The notes under the pieces are model-generated. The model was not told the origin of the DNA. It ran no database searches and worked only from the letters and a program-made list of their open reading frames with translations. The position numbers were made by a program, and so were the translations under genes. This document shows positions 12,250 to 24,071 of a stretch of DNA of 64,000 bases, in pieces. Numbering within the stretch: position 1 is the stretch's first letter; each line of letters starts with the position of its first letter. The stretch lies in the NCBI GenBank assembly GCA_014058105.1, contig JACGCM010000715.1, positions 4,960,001 to 5,024,000 of the forward strand, read 5' to 3'. The DNA is from Kingdonia uniflora. Its lineage: Eukaryota > Streptophyta > Magnoliopsida > Ranunculales > Circaeasteraceae.

Positions 12250-13420
12250 TAAACGATATAAGGTCCTACCCAGGATTCAGCTAGCTTTCCTATATTTTGA
12301 GGCTTCGAAGATTGAGAGACGCGTCGAAGTACTAGATTTCCAATGTTGAAACTTTGTGGTCGATCTCTCTTGTTGTATGACTTCTGAAGTGATGTACGGC
12401 AACGACCGAGGTTGGCGATGGCTAGGTTTCTGGTCTCGTCGATCCATAACATGTTGCATCCGAGCTCAAAGTCATTATCTTAGTTTGGGAGGCTGGGATC
12501 TCGTGTGGGTACTTCGTATTGAGTAGAGAGCACTGCTTCAGTACCATAGGCTAGAAGGAAAGTGGTGCAACCTATAGAATTTCTTAGTGTTGTTTGATAG
12601 TCCCAGAGGACATGCTGTAACTTCTAAACCCATCGGCCTTTCATCGCATCGACACATTTCTTGAGACCGTCGACAATGGTTTTATTGATTGTTTTGACTT
12701 GACCATTCCCTTGGGGGTAGTAAGGTGTGGAGGGTGAGAGGAAGATGTTTTGTTTTTTGAGGAAGTTTTTTACTTTATTCCCGATAAACTGTGGGCCATT
12801 ATCACATCGAATCATATGAGGGCATCCGAAGAATTTGATGATATTTTCCCATAGGAATTTGATGAGTTCTTCTTCTCTGGTTCGACACAAAGGCACAGTT
12901 TGACCCATTTGGTAAAATAATGTGTTGCAACAAGGATATTTCTCATGAGACTTGACTGAAATGGAGGTCTTGTGAAGGGCTGAGGATATCATGGGCATGT
13001 CGCTGGCATTTGTCACAGTGTGTAGCATACTCTTCCGCTTGCTTTTTCATGCTGGGCTAAAATAAACCTTGGGAGACGGGTCGAAGGGCCATAGATTGAC
13101 CAGCAGTATGAGCACCGCAGGTACCATCATGGAGTTTGGCTATAATTTTAGAAGCATCGGTTCGTGAGATGAATCGAAGGAGGACGCCATTTGGGGATTT
13201 GCGATATAACTCGTGTTTGTGAATGGTGTATCTGCGACAGTTCTCTAATAATGATCTTTTGGCTTTGGGGTCATCTGGAAGGATAACATTATTGAAGTAA
13301 TGGAGGAATGGTGTTTGCCAGTCATCTGGATCGACTCTCGCCCCCAGTATTGATGGCATTGACTTCCATCTGGTCGATACTTGGGCGTTCGAGTACTTCG
13401 ATATGGAGGGTTTAGGATTC
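12250..13420 (-). pseudogene. Element A integrase (degenerate)
   Basis: Minus-strand pieces at 13359-13057 (N-terminal zinc region, with TCGAHTAGQS and later CDKCQRH), 13028-12624 (catalytic core with RCDNGPQF at 12784-12804) and 12452-12249 (C-terminal domain, RPQSFNIGNLVLRR). The expected GNGQAE motif reads GNGQVK, so the third catalytic acid is replaced by lysine. Frameshifts separate the pieces. Usual length for the family is about 400 residues and all three domains are represented. Confidence 0.87.
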
Positions 13421-14100
13421 TGATTGTCCTAACATAGCTGCTATGTAGGCAAGGGTATCTGCATGTCAGTTTTCTCCTTGAGGGTAATGAATGATAGTAG
13501 ATTGTTCAGGAAAACGGTTCATGCGCTGTCGAACGAAAACAACAAATTCAGCCATGCGACCGTTAGCTTGATTTTCACTGGTGTAATGTCTTTGGACAAG
13601 TTAGAAATCTATGAAAGCTGCAAGTTTGGGAATATCGAGTGCAAGTGTGAGGATGAGGCCATGTATCAGAGCTTCATACTCAGCTTTGTTATTGGAACAT
13701 TCAAAGTTTAGCTTAACTGCCCCAACTTTGTTATTTGATCATTCGTAGGTGTAACCAGGACTGTACCAATTCCTGAACCGTTAGTCCCAGCGGATCCATC
13801 TGTAAATAAACGCCATTCCATGGATTTGTTTCTTCGGGTTATTCTTCTGTCAGGTCATCTTTGTGTTCCTCCCAATCGACATCTTCGACAGGGAAGTTAG
13901 CAAGAAAATCTGCTACTGCTTGGCCCATTTGGGATATCTACTTCTCGAATGTGATGTCATGTTCACCAAGGTAAATAGACGATTATTGCACTTGTCTGGA
14001 TTTCTCTTTTTTGCTGAGTACTTCTCAAAGGGGATAACTTGTTATAACACGGATAAGGTGAGCTTGAAAATATGGTTTGAGTTTGCGGGCTGAATAAACG
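13421..14100 (-). pseudogene. Element A second (archaeal-type) RNase H
   Basis: After the pol RNase H, the minus strand encodes a second RNase H-like domain with FTDGSAG near 13795 and NNKAEYEALIHGL near 13690, then a linker to the integrase. This duplicate RNase H places the element in the Tat group. Frameshifts are present. Confidence 0.75.
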
Positions 14101-15246
14101 AGGGTAAGGAGCAAACACTCAAGTTTTGTGATTCAAGTTTCGGCGGGTGTTTGAGTTTTGCTGATGAAATATATAGTTTTTTATGCCTGATTCGAGTCGA
14201 ATGAGCACTGAACTGATGGAGGTATTTGTAACAGTGAGATATATAGAGAGTATCTCACCTTCGATAGGGGTGCTGATAATGGGTGGTCGACCAAAGTAAG
14301 TTTTGAGTTCGAGGAAGGCTTGTTTACATTCGAGTGTCCAGTTGATCTCAAGGTTGTTTTTCATTTTTGCTTTGTGGATACCTTGGTCGTGTAATAGAGA
14401 AAAGAGCCAAGCACAACGGTCTGTGGATTTAAAAATGAAACCGTTCAGGGCCGCTATTTTGCCAGCCACTTTTTGGGCATCTTTTTTGGTTCAGGGCAAA
14501 GGCATGTCGGCGAGGGCTCGAATATGGGTATGGTCGATCTTGATACCTCATTTACTGATAAGATGGCCTAGAAATTTACCAGACAAAACACCAAATTGGT
14601 ATTTATATGGGTTGAGTTTCATGTTGTATGTTCGAAGTACCAAAAAAAATTTGGCTAGGTATTGGATATGGGTCTATTTTTGGAGGCTTTTTCATAACAT
14701 GTCGTCGATGTAAACTTCGACCGACTTGCCAAGCAGGGGTTTAAACATGGTCGTAACAAGGCGTTGATAGGTGGAACCCATATTTTTAAGGCCAAAGGGT
14801 ATGACACTAAAACAGTAAAGGCCTTGTTCAGTAATGAAAACAGTTTTAAGTTGATCTTCGAGGAGGAGGGGTATCTGATTGTAACTCGAAGTTGTGTCCA
14901 TCATAGACAGACGCTCATGTCCAGTAGTAGCATCGAGAAGTACTGAAATGATCAAAAGGGGAAGCTGTCCTTCGGTGTACACTTGTTAAGGTATGTGAAA
15001 TCAACGCAGATTCTGATCTTACCATTCTTTTTGGGAACTACAACAATATTTGATATCCAATCAGCATATTTCACTTCTCTGATGAAACATACGGCTATGA
15101 GCTTGTCTACTTCGAGGTTCATGGCTTCTCAAAGTCGCGGGGCCAAAGTACGCTTCTTCTATTTTACTGCTGTGGAATGGAGGATAAGATCGAGCTGGTG
15201 GCATGTCAAGCTGGGTTCGACAACGGGCATCTCCTGAAACGTCCAT
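14101..15246 (-). pseudogene. Element A reverse transcriptase and RNase H
   Basis: Minus-strand RT with SMMDTTSSYNQIPL (open 14982-14692), the catalytic YIDDM box at 14698-14712, thumb and connection, then the pol RNase H (open 14469-14119). The N-terminal RT part around 15000-15240 is frameshifted. It would copy the element RNA into DNA in cytoplasmic particles. Not functional as read because of stops and frame changes. Confidence 0.87.
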
Positions 15247-15369
15247 GCAAAGACATCTTTATTTGCTCGAAGGAAGTCTGTTAGTTCGAGACGTTCTGCC
15301 TCATCTAGAAAAGTTCCAATACATGTACCTCGATCAGGACCGTCGAGTTCGATATAGAGAGTAGGCTCG

Positions 15370-15960
15370 ATGGGTGAGGTGGCATCTGTCGAAGGTATGG
15401 GGATAGAAAGAGACAGTGATTATTATGGGAGGCTGACGAGTCTTCGGGTCTGATCAATCTCCGGATTCTCGCATGAATGGGCAAGGCATTGAGAGCCTTT
15501 TAAATTCCAAGTACCCAAGGGGGTAGTAAAACGGAGGGTCTAATTATATGTCGAAGGTATGACGCGCATGGCATGGATCCAGTCGCGCCCTGGGATACCA
15601 AGCTATTATGACTTCATGTCGACTACAAGAAAACTAGTTTGAAGTGTGACTGGACCAGTAGCGAATGGGAGGCTGATTCGACCAACGGCAAGTTTTGTGG
15701 TACATTAAAACCTTTGAGTTTAATATTGGCAGCAATGATAAGGTCTGTTTTCTTCATGGCTTAGATAGTTTTGAGGAAAAGTGCATCGGCTGCACTTCCT
15801 GTATCGATGAGCATTGTGTGGAGGATGAGGTGTTCGATCTTAATCATGATGACTAATAGATCGGAATGGGGAAAACGGACATGGGATGTATCGCAGTCGA
15901 TGAAAGAAATGCCTTCGGGTCGGGGGGAGAGGCTTGATTCTGGAAGGAGGGCGGGCAGCT
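15370..15960 (-). pseudogene. Element A aspartic protease
   Basis: The minus strand carries the retropepsin active site IDTGS at 15794-15808, in the context MLIDTGSAADALF. The protease processes the Gag-Pol polyprotein. Frame breaks follow within 150 bases, and the linker to RT is not open. Confidence 0.8.
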
Positions 15961-17760
15961 TCTCCTGGTAAGTGAGTTGTAGTATTCCTCGACACGTTTG
16001 CGTTTACTCTTAGAATAGCCGCTGTCAATATTGTTGACTTCAATGAAATTTATTCAGTAGATGTAAACCTCGGCCGAGCTGATAGCAGAAGTGGATTGAG
16101 GTTTAAGGTACGATCCTTCAAGATAACTGGGAAGGTCGGCAACATACTGGTGCAGACGACCTGCTTTGAGGATTATTTCAAGGGAACGCCGTAAGGCGAA
16201 ACATTTGTTGGTGCAGTGGCATATATACTTGTGGTTGGCGCAGTAGGGTTTGCTCGGTTTGACCTCAATGGGGAAGGGGATACGCCATATGGAGTCTGCC
16301 TGTATCTGTGGCAGAAGGGTACTGATGGGGGCTGTGAATGTGGGTAGAACTAGATTTGGCCATTTCTTGCGAGCTTTGGCACTGCTGTCATTGTGGGTGC
16401 ATTTATGGCTCTCGGTTTCTTGTGAGACAAGAGCGATCAGAGGTGAGGGAGTAGAAGGTGGGCCCTATCAAGGTTTATTGATGGCAGTGGTCGAAGGTTG
16501 CCCTTGTTTACGCGATTCGTGGAGGCGTTTAAGGTCGATATAGCCATTGACTATTAATAGTATCTCCTCGAGGGTACAAGGATTATGGAGGACCAGGTAC
16601 TCTTTGAGACGGCTGTGGTCCGGCAGAGCATTTGATTACGCGAGTACAGCATTCGCGCTGTCAAGATTTTTGACTTTTCATGACTCATCAAAGAATCTCT
16701 TGGTGAAGGTTATAAGGATTTCACTGCATGATTTTCTGAAGTTGAAGAGGGCATAGACTCTGACCTCTTTATCTTTGTTGAACGCAAAATGTATAATAAA
16801 AAGGTGGGATAGTTGCTCAAAGCTTCGAATAGAGCCACTAGGAAGGTTATGGTACCATCTTAGAGGGCTATCTGTGAGACTTATGGGATAAAGGCGACAC
16901 ATCAGGTTGTCGGCTATAGAGTAGAGGCTGAGAGCATTTTAGAATTTGAGGATCTGTAACTGAGGGTCGGTGTTACGGTATTTGCTGAGCCTGGGAGCGT
17001 GAAAATTTGGAGGCACCTCAATGGTGAAGAGTTTGGGGCAAAGGGGGTTATTCAGTCGACTCCATGAGTTGGGAGTTGGGCTCGCGCTGACGCGAATAAC
17101 AGGTTGGATTTTATACTTGAAGTCCTGCTGCGCACAATAGGCAGAATGAGGGGGTAATCGAAGTGTTCGAGGATGATGAGGTCGAGTGTGTGGTATATTT
17201 TCTGCGCTGCGCTTCCCGAGGCGCTCACAGGTAGGGTGGCGTTTGGGGTGTATAGAGGAGCGAAGGGTGGAATCATATGAGTCTTATATCGAGTGGATGC
17301 CAAGGTAGATGAAGGTAATGGGGGGGACCGTGGGGGCAGCGCCTTTGGCACCTCGGTGAGTCAGAGGTGATGGGATATGCAGTAAGGGTCCCAATCTTTC
17401 TCTGGCTGAGATACGAGACGGGGCTGGTGCTTGGGATGGTAGGGGAGCATCTAGAGGCTACAAATGCTGTAGTTCTCGGACTGTGTTACGTAACTCATAA
17501 ATTGTGCGGTTCTGTCTTTCGACATCGTCTAGACGACGGTACCATTCAGCTTCGAATTACTGCCGATGCAATTCACGTTCCTGGTGAAGCTGGTTGTGAT
17601 GTCACTCCTCGGTTTTAGCGAATTATTGAGAAAGTAAGGCTAGTTGGGCCGCCACTCCGTCGACGGAGTTGCCGGTGTGGGTAGAACTGGAATGGAGGGT
17701 AGGAGCCATTGAGGATAATCTATTGAAGTTGAGAACAAAGAGAAGGGAATAAGAAAGAGA
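15961..17760 (-). pseudogene. Element A gag
   Basis: The most typical gag segment is at 16902-16678 on the minus strand: PISLTDSPLRWYHNLPSGSI, then SFEQLSHLF, the Retrotrans_gag core. The region from 17351 towards the primer site is proline-rich and poorly conserved. Gag would form the particle. Stops break it into short pieces. Confidence 0.8.
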
Positions 17761-17776
17761 GATTGGTAGGGCGGGA

Positions 17777-17794
17777 AGCACATACGACGCCAAA
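17777..17794 (-). other. Primer binding site region of element A
   Basis: Directly after the right LTR, the minus strand reads TTTGGCGTCGTATG, a mutated version of the TTTGGCGCCGTCTG seen at elements C and D. The spacing to the LTR end is as expected for a tRNA primer site. I cannot name the tRNA with certainty. Confidence 0.7.
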
Positions 17795-18539
17795 TGTAGA
17801 GACCTAACTTCGCAAGAAGGGGAAGTCAGCTTTTACATCATGGGATTAATCCTTTATCAAAGGAAATCAAGTATATAATCTATAGGTTAATTTATCTACT
17901 GACAATATACTTGCGTGAAGGCTTAGAATGTAACTCTCCATAAGTTCTAATGAGGATTTTTATGAGTGTTTGTATTGCTGGCGAGTAGTCGAAGGCTCGA
18001 GTATCAGATTTTAGAAAGTAATTAAAGGTAAACTGTAAGGGCTCAGGGGAGAGATTTTGTAACCCCTCCTTGGTTCCCCATCTCTCCTATTTATAGAACA
18101 TAAGATGGGCTGAGTCGCGAAGATTAGCTCACATTATAAGGGTACCATCCGAATATCGAGTGGGTATCCCAGAGTTGGTATTGATGCCGGAAATGTCAGA
18201 GTGGTCACTGTAATAGTTATTGGGTCTGTTACTGTACTCTGATACTATAACAGCTGTTGAGTCTGTCACTGTACCTGCAAGGACCAGCAACGCCGCCATC
18301 CTGTCTAGTGAGCTGGTTGTCTGTCTTGTCATACTTCGACCATGTACGGATATGGTCGAAGTGTTTCTGATGCGATGTGGAGTTCGTCTTCGAGGCTTTT
18401 TTCAGAATCAAAGCTTCATCTTTGGATAATCTTTGAGAGGCTTGCTCATGGATTGAATGGGCTTCGAGATGTTCGAGTAGGCGTCGAGGTAGCCTTCGAG
18501 TGTTTGACTATGGTAGAAGGCTTCGAGTAGACTACTATA
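17795..18539 (-). repeat. Element A right LTR (5' LTR in element sense)
   Basis: It starts TGTAGAGACC and ends ACTACTATA. It aligns along its full length with 5597-6339. The TATA box for the element (CTATAAATAGG on the minus strand) is near 18088-18097, so the transcript would start to the left of it and run towards gag. Confidence 0.93.
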
Positions 18540-18544
18540 CCCTT
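18540..18544. repeat. Target site duplication of element A, right copy
   Basis: CCCTT, one mismatch to TCCTT at 5592-5596. Confidence 0.8.
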
Positions 18545-18728
18545 CAGAGTGTGTTTGTTTAGATCTGTAAAATCTACACAAACTTAGACTTTTCCATTCT
18601 TCTTGGGGACAGCGACGATGCTGGATATCCAATTTGGATACTTGGCTTCTTTAATGAATCTAACTTTGATCATTTTCTCAATCTCCATGTTAACATCATC
18701 TCGAAGGCGAGGGTTACATTTCTCAATT
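18545..18728 (-). pseudogene. Element D reverse transcriptase, N-terminal fragment
   Basis: The minus strand encodes the RT finger segment with NWISSIVAVPKKNGKV. It is the missing part of the RT interrupted at 5591. Sequence similarity ends abruptly near 18728, where plus-strand coiled-coil sequence of element C begins, so this is a deletion or recombination junction. Confidence 0.8.
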
Positions 18729-19640
18729 TCGGAGGCCGCAGCTAAGCACTTGCAAATAGCCCTACCCGTCAAGGATATGGAGTTCCGGGAAATGCAACGA
18801 AGGTGTAACGATTTAAATAAGAGGGTTACATGACTTAAGACCGAGCTGGAGTAGACCATCGCGTGTGCCATGAAAACAAAGGCTAGAGAACATTTTGGGG
18901 GAAGTAGAACTGTTGTTAAAGCTCCTCTTGTCTGAGGGGATGTAGTTAGTCTCTCATGTCAAATTAGAGAGCTAGAGAGTGATGTATCTCGAATTCAGGG
19001 GGATTTTAAGAGAGGAAATGCAAAGTTAAAGGAATGTCAACAAAATTTGGATGCTACTCTTATCAGGGAGAAAGTTTTGGAAGGGGAAATTAAAGCAAAG
19101 GAATTGTTTATGAAGAGAAAAGATGAGTTATTGAAAGATATTTCGGCTAGGGAAGAGTTGAGCGTAGAAATAGAGAAACTTTGTGCCCAGGTAGTAGGCT
19201 TAGAAGTCATGAGCCTAGCTGAATCACTTAAATATATAAAAAAAATTAGAAGAGAATTTAATTTACCATGCTCAGGTTACCGCGGAAATGATTGAATAGA
19301 AGAGTTCGTATGCTAAGTCGATTGTTGCAATAATGCTCATACCTGATACATCATGTTCAGATCTGCTAAAGTCGATTGTTGCATATTTTGTAGAGGAAGT
19401 AAAAAGACTCAAGTCATAACGAGATACCTTGTTCCAAAGACTGTCATATAAAGGATGCATTTGCGGAGTTAACATAGATCGAGGGAACTGTCTGGGTGTC
19501 ATGGAAACTCATTTGGGCCCTCGAACTGCTAAGCTGATAGAGATGGGTAGAGCTGATGTAATCCGCAAACTGAAAGTTTGACCTCTTGATATAGGGGGAA
19601 ACACTGCTGACACTCTAGCAATATAAAAGAATCCCATGTA
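18729..19640 (+). pseudogene. Antisense coiled-coil gene of element C (relic)
   Basis: Plus-strand coiled-coil coding sequence (open at 18603-18833 in part, and 19047-19295), homologous to 1050-1970 in element D. It has QRRCNDLNKRV, then IRELESDVSRIQGD and a run rich in K and E. Stops are frequent and the 5' part is cut at the junction with the D RT fragment. Its place downstream of the minus-strand pol matches the antisense genes of A and D. Function unknown. Confidence 0.6.
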
Positions 19641-19678
19641 ATATGAATTTGACCTAAAAAATAAATAGTATTTGTCGC

Positions 19679-20470
19679 AAACATATTAAAATAGATGAAA
19701 GCTAGTATGACCTTTACCTTATCTTGTGTCTGGTGGGGTCTTTAAAATAAAACAAATTTTAACATTCATTGTAATCACAGAAATAGGTTGAGTTAAACCA
19801 AATTGAGACTTGATTTGAACTATAAAAATGTTGTAAACATATTGAAAGAGATGAAGGCTAGTATTACCTTTGTATTATCTTATGCTTGGCAGAGTCTTTG
19901 ATATGAAACAAGTTTCTACACTTGCTACAATCGTAGAGATTTAGTAGAGTCAGCCAAACCAAGTGATATCCTTGATCTAGGTGTTATAAATTACACAAAA
20001 AAGTTGAAGTAGATGAAGGTTAGTATCACCTTCGACCTATCTTTTGTTTGGTAGAGTCTTTGATATGAAACAAGTTTCCACACTTGCTACAATCGTAGAG
20101 ATTTAGTAGAGTCAGCCAAACCAAGTGATATCTTTGATCCAGCCGTTATAAATGTCCCAAACAAGTTGAAGTAGATGAAGGCTAGTATCACCTTCGACCT
20201 ATCTTTTGTTTGGTAGAGTCTTTGATATGAAACAAGTTTTTACACTTACTACAATCGCAGAAATTTAGTAGAGTCAGCCAAACCAAGTAATATCCTTGAT
20301 CCAGCCGTTATAAATAACCAAAACAAGTTGAAGTAGATGAAGATTAATATCACCTTTGACCTATCTTTTGTTTGGTAGAGTCTTTGATATGAAACAAGTT
20401 TTTACACTTGCTATAATCGCAGAGGAAGCCAAATCAAGGGATATCATTTATCTAACTTGGATAAGATCGA
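19679..20470. repeat. Minisatellite in the 3' region of element C (about 5 units, period about 162 bp)
   Basis: The word GTTGAAGTAGATGAAGG/A starts near 20003, 20165 and 20327, with earlier, more diverged units from about 19679 and 19840. Units contain TTTGATATGAAACAAGTTT and share with the D array the words for GATGAAAGCTAGT and CTTATCTTRTGTCTGG. The array is in the position homologous to 2004-2460 but has a longer period. Confidence 0.88.
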
Positions 20471-20649
20471 ATGTAAGCTAGTATTATCTATGCTTTGATC
20501 TATAGAATACGGTTGAATTTCGTGAGGAGAATGATATTGTAAAAATAACTTTCATTGATAAGTTTAAAATTAATATTGGATGGAGATAAGAATCTCATTT
20601 TTGGAATTAATAAACAAAAGTGAGAAATAAAAATGGAGTAGTAAAATGT

Positions 20650-22207
20650 TTAACGATAGTACCATTTCAGTCTCCTAGTATTCCAAGGATTTGAAATAGG
20701 GATTCCCTCTTCTGTCATGAGATAGTATGATCTAAGGCCCGAGAGACCTGTGATAATGAATGGACCCTCCCAATTGTCGGCTAATTTTCCAGGGTGAGGT
20801 TCTTTGTGATGTTAAGGAATTTCCCTGAGAACCAGATCTTTGATTTAAAAAGTGCGGCTTCTGACTCGGTTATTATACAATCTGGCAAGCATATGATGAT
20901 ATTGACCTAGGTTAGCGATGGCGTGTTCCCTGATCTCATCTATCATATTGAGGTTGCAAGCCAATTCGAACTCATTTTCCTCGTCAGTCATCTAGTGATC
21001 CCGAACTGGATGATGATATTCATAGGGAATGATGGCCTCAGTACAATAAGAAAGGGGGAATGGGGTATGCCCAGTAAATTTTGGGGGAGTAGTTCAATAT
21101 GCCCATCGAATGTGAGGCAGTTCGCAAACCCAATTCCCTTTTTTCTGTGAGTGAAGCCGATTTTTGAGTCTATCCACGATGGTATTGTTGGTGATTTCGG
21201 CCTGGCCATTACCTTAAGGGTAGTATGAATTTGATGGTGAGTGAATGAAATTGTGGTGGTTTAGAAAGGTTACGACTTTATCTCCCACAAATTGGGGCCC
21301 GTTATCGATACGAATTAGGTGGGGGTACCCAAACTGAGTGATTATGTGGTTCCAGATAAAAGAGATGACATCTTCTTCTCTTGTTCGACATAGTAGAATT
21401 TCTTATACCCATTGTGTAAAGTAATCGGCAACTACGAGTAGGTGGCGGCGGTTACCTGGAGAGTTAGAGAATTTACCGACGAGATCTAGTGCCTATCTTT
21501 TGAATGGCCAGAAAACCTTGCTTGCATGGAGTTCAAACGCAGGGGCGTGTATCATATGTTCATGTCTTTGGTATGTTTCGCATCTACGGGAGTACTCTTA
21601 TAGTCGCTTGCGCATGCGGGCCAGAATACTCCTTGTGTGATAGCTCTATTTGCTAATGATCTACCTGCAGTATGGGAGCCACAAGTTACTTCATGTAATT
21701 CGCAGAACAGTTCGTCTACTTTTGATTTGGAGAGACACTTGAGGTAAGGCCCTATGACAGAAAGCCGGTACAACATATCGTTTTGAGTAATGTAACGCTT
21801 CAAGTTGTTGATCAGCTGTCGGCGTTCTTTTGGATCTGCTGAGAGTGGTCCGTTGCGATTGTTGTCGACGCCGAGGAAGGCTAAGAAAGGCCATCGCCAA
21901 TCGTCGTCTTCCCCTTTCTCGCCCTCAGTATTGATCGTGCATACAGAAATACGATTAATACTGGGGGTTGAAATGATTTTGATCTGGAGATATCGAGCTT
22001 CTGTACCCAAGACCCCGACTAGATATGCCAAGGAATCGGCGTGTCTGTTTTTACCTTGAGGAAGATAATCGAGAGTCGCTTTCGCGAACTTACTCATCCT
22101 ATCTGCAACGAGGGCTGCATATTCGATTATCTTTCCATTTTTCTTGTATTGCTCAAAGTAATGATAGACGATGAGCAGTGAATCTGTGTAAACTGAAAGT
22201 TCAGGGA
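20650..22207 (-). pseudogene. Element C integrase with part of the second RNase H
   Basis: Minus-strand open stretch 22097-21552 covers the end of the RNase H-to-integrase linker and the N-terminal zinc region (TCGSHTAGRS, then WPACASDY). The core follows with RIDNGPQFVG near 21290 and GNGQAEITN near 21205, so unlike A and D the third catalytic acid is kept. The C-terminal domain runs to about 20680. A stop before GNGQ and others elsewhere still disable it. The left flank continues into the minisatellite; the right end is cut at 22207 inside the RNase H. Confidence 0.85.
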
Positions 22208-23240
22208 CATCGATTATTCGATTCGGGAAGAGCTTGGCTCTTTGTCTTGAGGTGTAAGATCACAGTATTTCGATAGCCTCCTGTATTTTGATTTATTAGA
22301 ATTGCTGATCTGATTGATTTTGATTATATTTCTGAGGTGCATATAGTAGAGATGCTTCTCCTCAGCTCTATCATTGACCTGAACAACTTCGAGCTCCTTC
22401 TTATAATTTTCATCTTTGTATGACTTCAGATCGACAATATATTCGAGCATCCGTCCCTCCTTAAAAATGTATTCGAGCAACCGCTGTAGAGCATAGCAAT
22501 TATCAGTAGTATGATGATTTTCCTTATGATGTAGGCCGAATGGTCGATTATCGATATGCTTCAGTGGTTGAGAGACGCGGTAGAGTGAATCCTTAAATTG
22601 CAATGAAAAAATTGTGCAAATTCCGACGTTCAGTTTTGGGAGAATGGGTTTGCTTTGTGGACCGCCTTTCCGAGGGTATCTAGTGTTCCCCTTGGTACAT
22701 TTCTGATCTCCTTGTTCCTCCTTGGGTTCGCTGGTTTGATCTGTAGATGGGATTTTGGTGGAGAGGACAAATTTAGTAGATTTAGTCGCTCAGACATCAT
22801 CCTCTCCAAGTTGAGGTAACCGTTGACTTTGGTGATCATCTCCTCTAATATCGCAGGTTTATTAAGGAAGAGGTATTCTTTGGCTTTGCAGTCGAGCTAG
22901 AGAGCATTGGTGAAAGCGGTAACAACTATTTTTTGGTGGAGGTTATCCACTTTTCTTGCGAGCTCTAAGAATTTCTTCGAGATGTCTTTGAGCTTTTCTC
23001 CATGTGACTGCTTAAGACCGATAAGAGAATACAAGTTCTCCTCTTTGTCTCTGTTGTGAGTCTATGTCTTGAGGAACTGGTTTTGTAGTTGATCAAATGT
23101 GTAGATGGATTCCTCAGGGAGAGAATGGAACCATCGGAGTGGTTCCTCCCGTAGACTTGTGGCGAACAAACGGCAGAGGATGTGGTTGAGATTGGAGTAC
23201 AACCCCAATGAATCACGGTACTGCTGAATATGTTTATTAA
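22208..23240 (-). repeat. Extra copy of gag (1.03 kb) inside pol of element C
   Basis: This block is a near-identical direct copy of about 24552-25578 (about 10 differences in the first 500 bases compared by eye). It encodes the gag core and C-terminal part on the minus strand (open 22603-22214, 22839-22630). It replaces the pol part between RT and the second RNase H. The left junction falls in CGATTATTCG and the right junction after CTGCTGAATATGTT. Because of the stops and frame breaks it codes for nothing useful. Confidence 0.9.
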
Positions 23241-24071
23241 GGAAGAGGTTGATTCGGATCAGCCTCAATCACTTTCTTGCTGATGAGATGGCCTAGAAAG
23301 TGGCCAGAATATACCCCAAGTAGACATTTATCAAGGTTGAGACGCAGTCTGTAAGATCGAAGGATGTTTAATATAGTATTGAGATTTGAGATGTGATCGT
23401 CTGACTGTAAGCTTTTGCACAAGAGATCATCAATGTAGACTTTAACGATTTTCCTAAAGTGTGCTTTGAACATATTAGTCATCAATCGTTGATATGTGGC
23501 ACCTGCGTTCTTGAGCCCGGAGGACATGACTTTGTAACAATAAAGACCTCTTTCGGTGATGAATATTGGGATCATGGCCTACTGTGGAATCGAGGATTTA
23601 ATGAATATTGGGAAGAGGGAAACTGTCATTTGGAGTATGTTTGTTCAGATCTGTGAAATCTATGCAAACTCAAACCTTCATGTTCTTCTTTGGGATAGCG
23701 ACAATGTTAGATATCCAGTCTAGATACTTGGCTTCTCGAATGAATCCCACTTTGATTAAATTCTTGATCTTGGTGTTAACTTCATCTCGAAGATGAGGTG
23801 AAAGTCGTCGTTATTTCTGTTTGACCATTGTGGCGTTGATATTGATGGCTAACTTGTGACAAGCCATTGTCGGATCGACCCTGAGCATTTCTTCGATAGA
23901 CCATGCAAAAATGTCTCAATTGAGTTGCAAGAACTGAATGAGAGCATCATTTTCGTGCTGAACCAGCTTAGTTCCAATGAAAGTACCTCTACTAGGTCCA
24001 TCAATTTTAATATATTATGTGGGCTCCTTTGTAGGTGGTTGATCGTTGAGGTGATAAACTTTCTGTAATTG
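23241..24071 (-). pseudogene. Element C reverse transcriptase, truncated
   Basis: Minus-strand RT, open at 23575-23237, with the catalytic YIDD box at 23426-23437 and the LGHLIS segment of the thumb near 23285. It ends abruptly at about 23241 where the duplicated gag starts, so thumb end and RNase H are missing. The N-terminal part (23590-24060) is frameshifted. Confidence 0.85.

Larger units (their letters stand above)
5597..18539 (-). mobile_element. Element A: Tat-lineage Ty3/gypsy retrotransposon with both LTRs, 12.9 kb
   Basis: A structurally complete but mutated element inserted in the RT of element D. It has LTRs of about 743 and 745 bp, TG/CA-type ends (the right LTR ends in TA by one change), a 5-bp target duplication, a primer binding site next to the right LTR and a polypurine tract next to the left LTR. 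Pol is therefore on the minus strand. Internal order: gag, protease, RT, RNase H, second RNase H and integrase (about 17760 to 12250), a 195-bp minisatellite (11287-12068), then an antisense gene region on the plus strand (6518-10884). By eye the LTRs differ at roughly one base in ten, so the insertion is not recent. Confidence 0.92.

Noticed and set aside
2004..20470. Tandem arrays as centromeric satellite
   Set aside because: Each array is short (4-5 units) and sits at a fixed place inside a retrotransposon.
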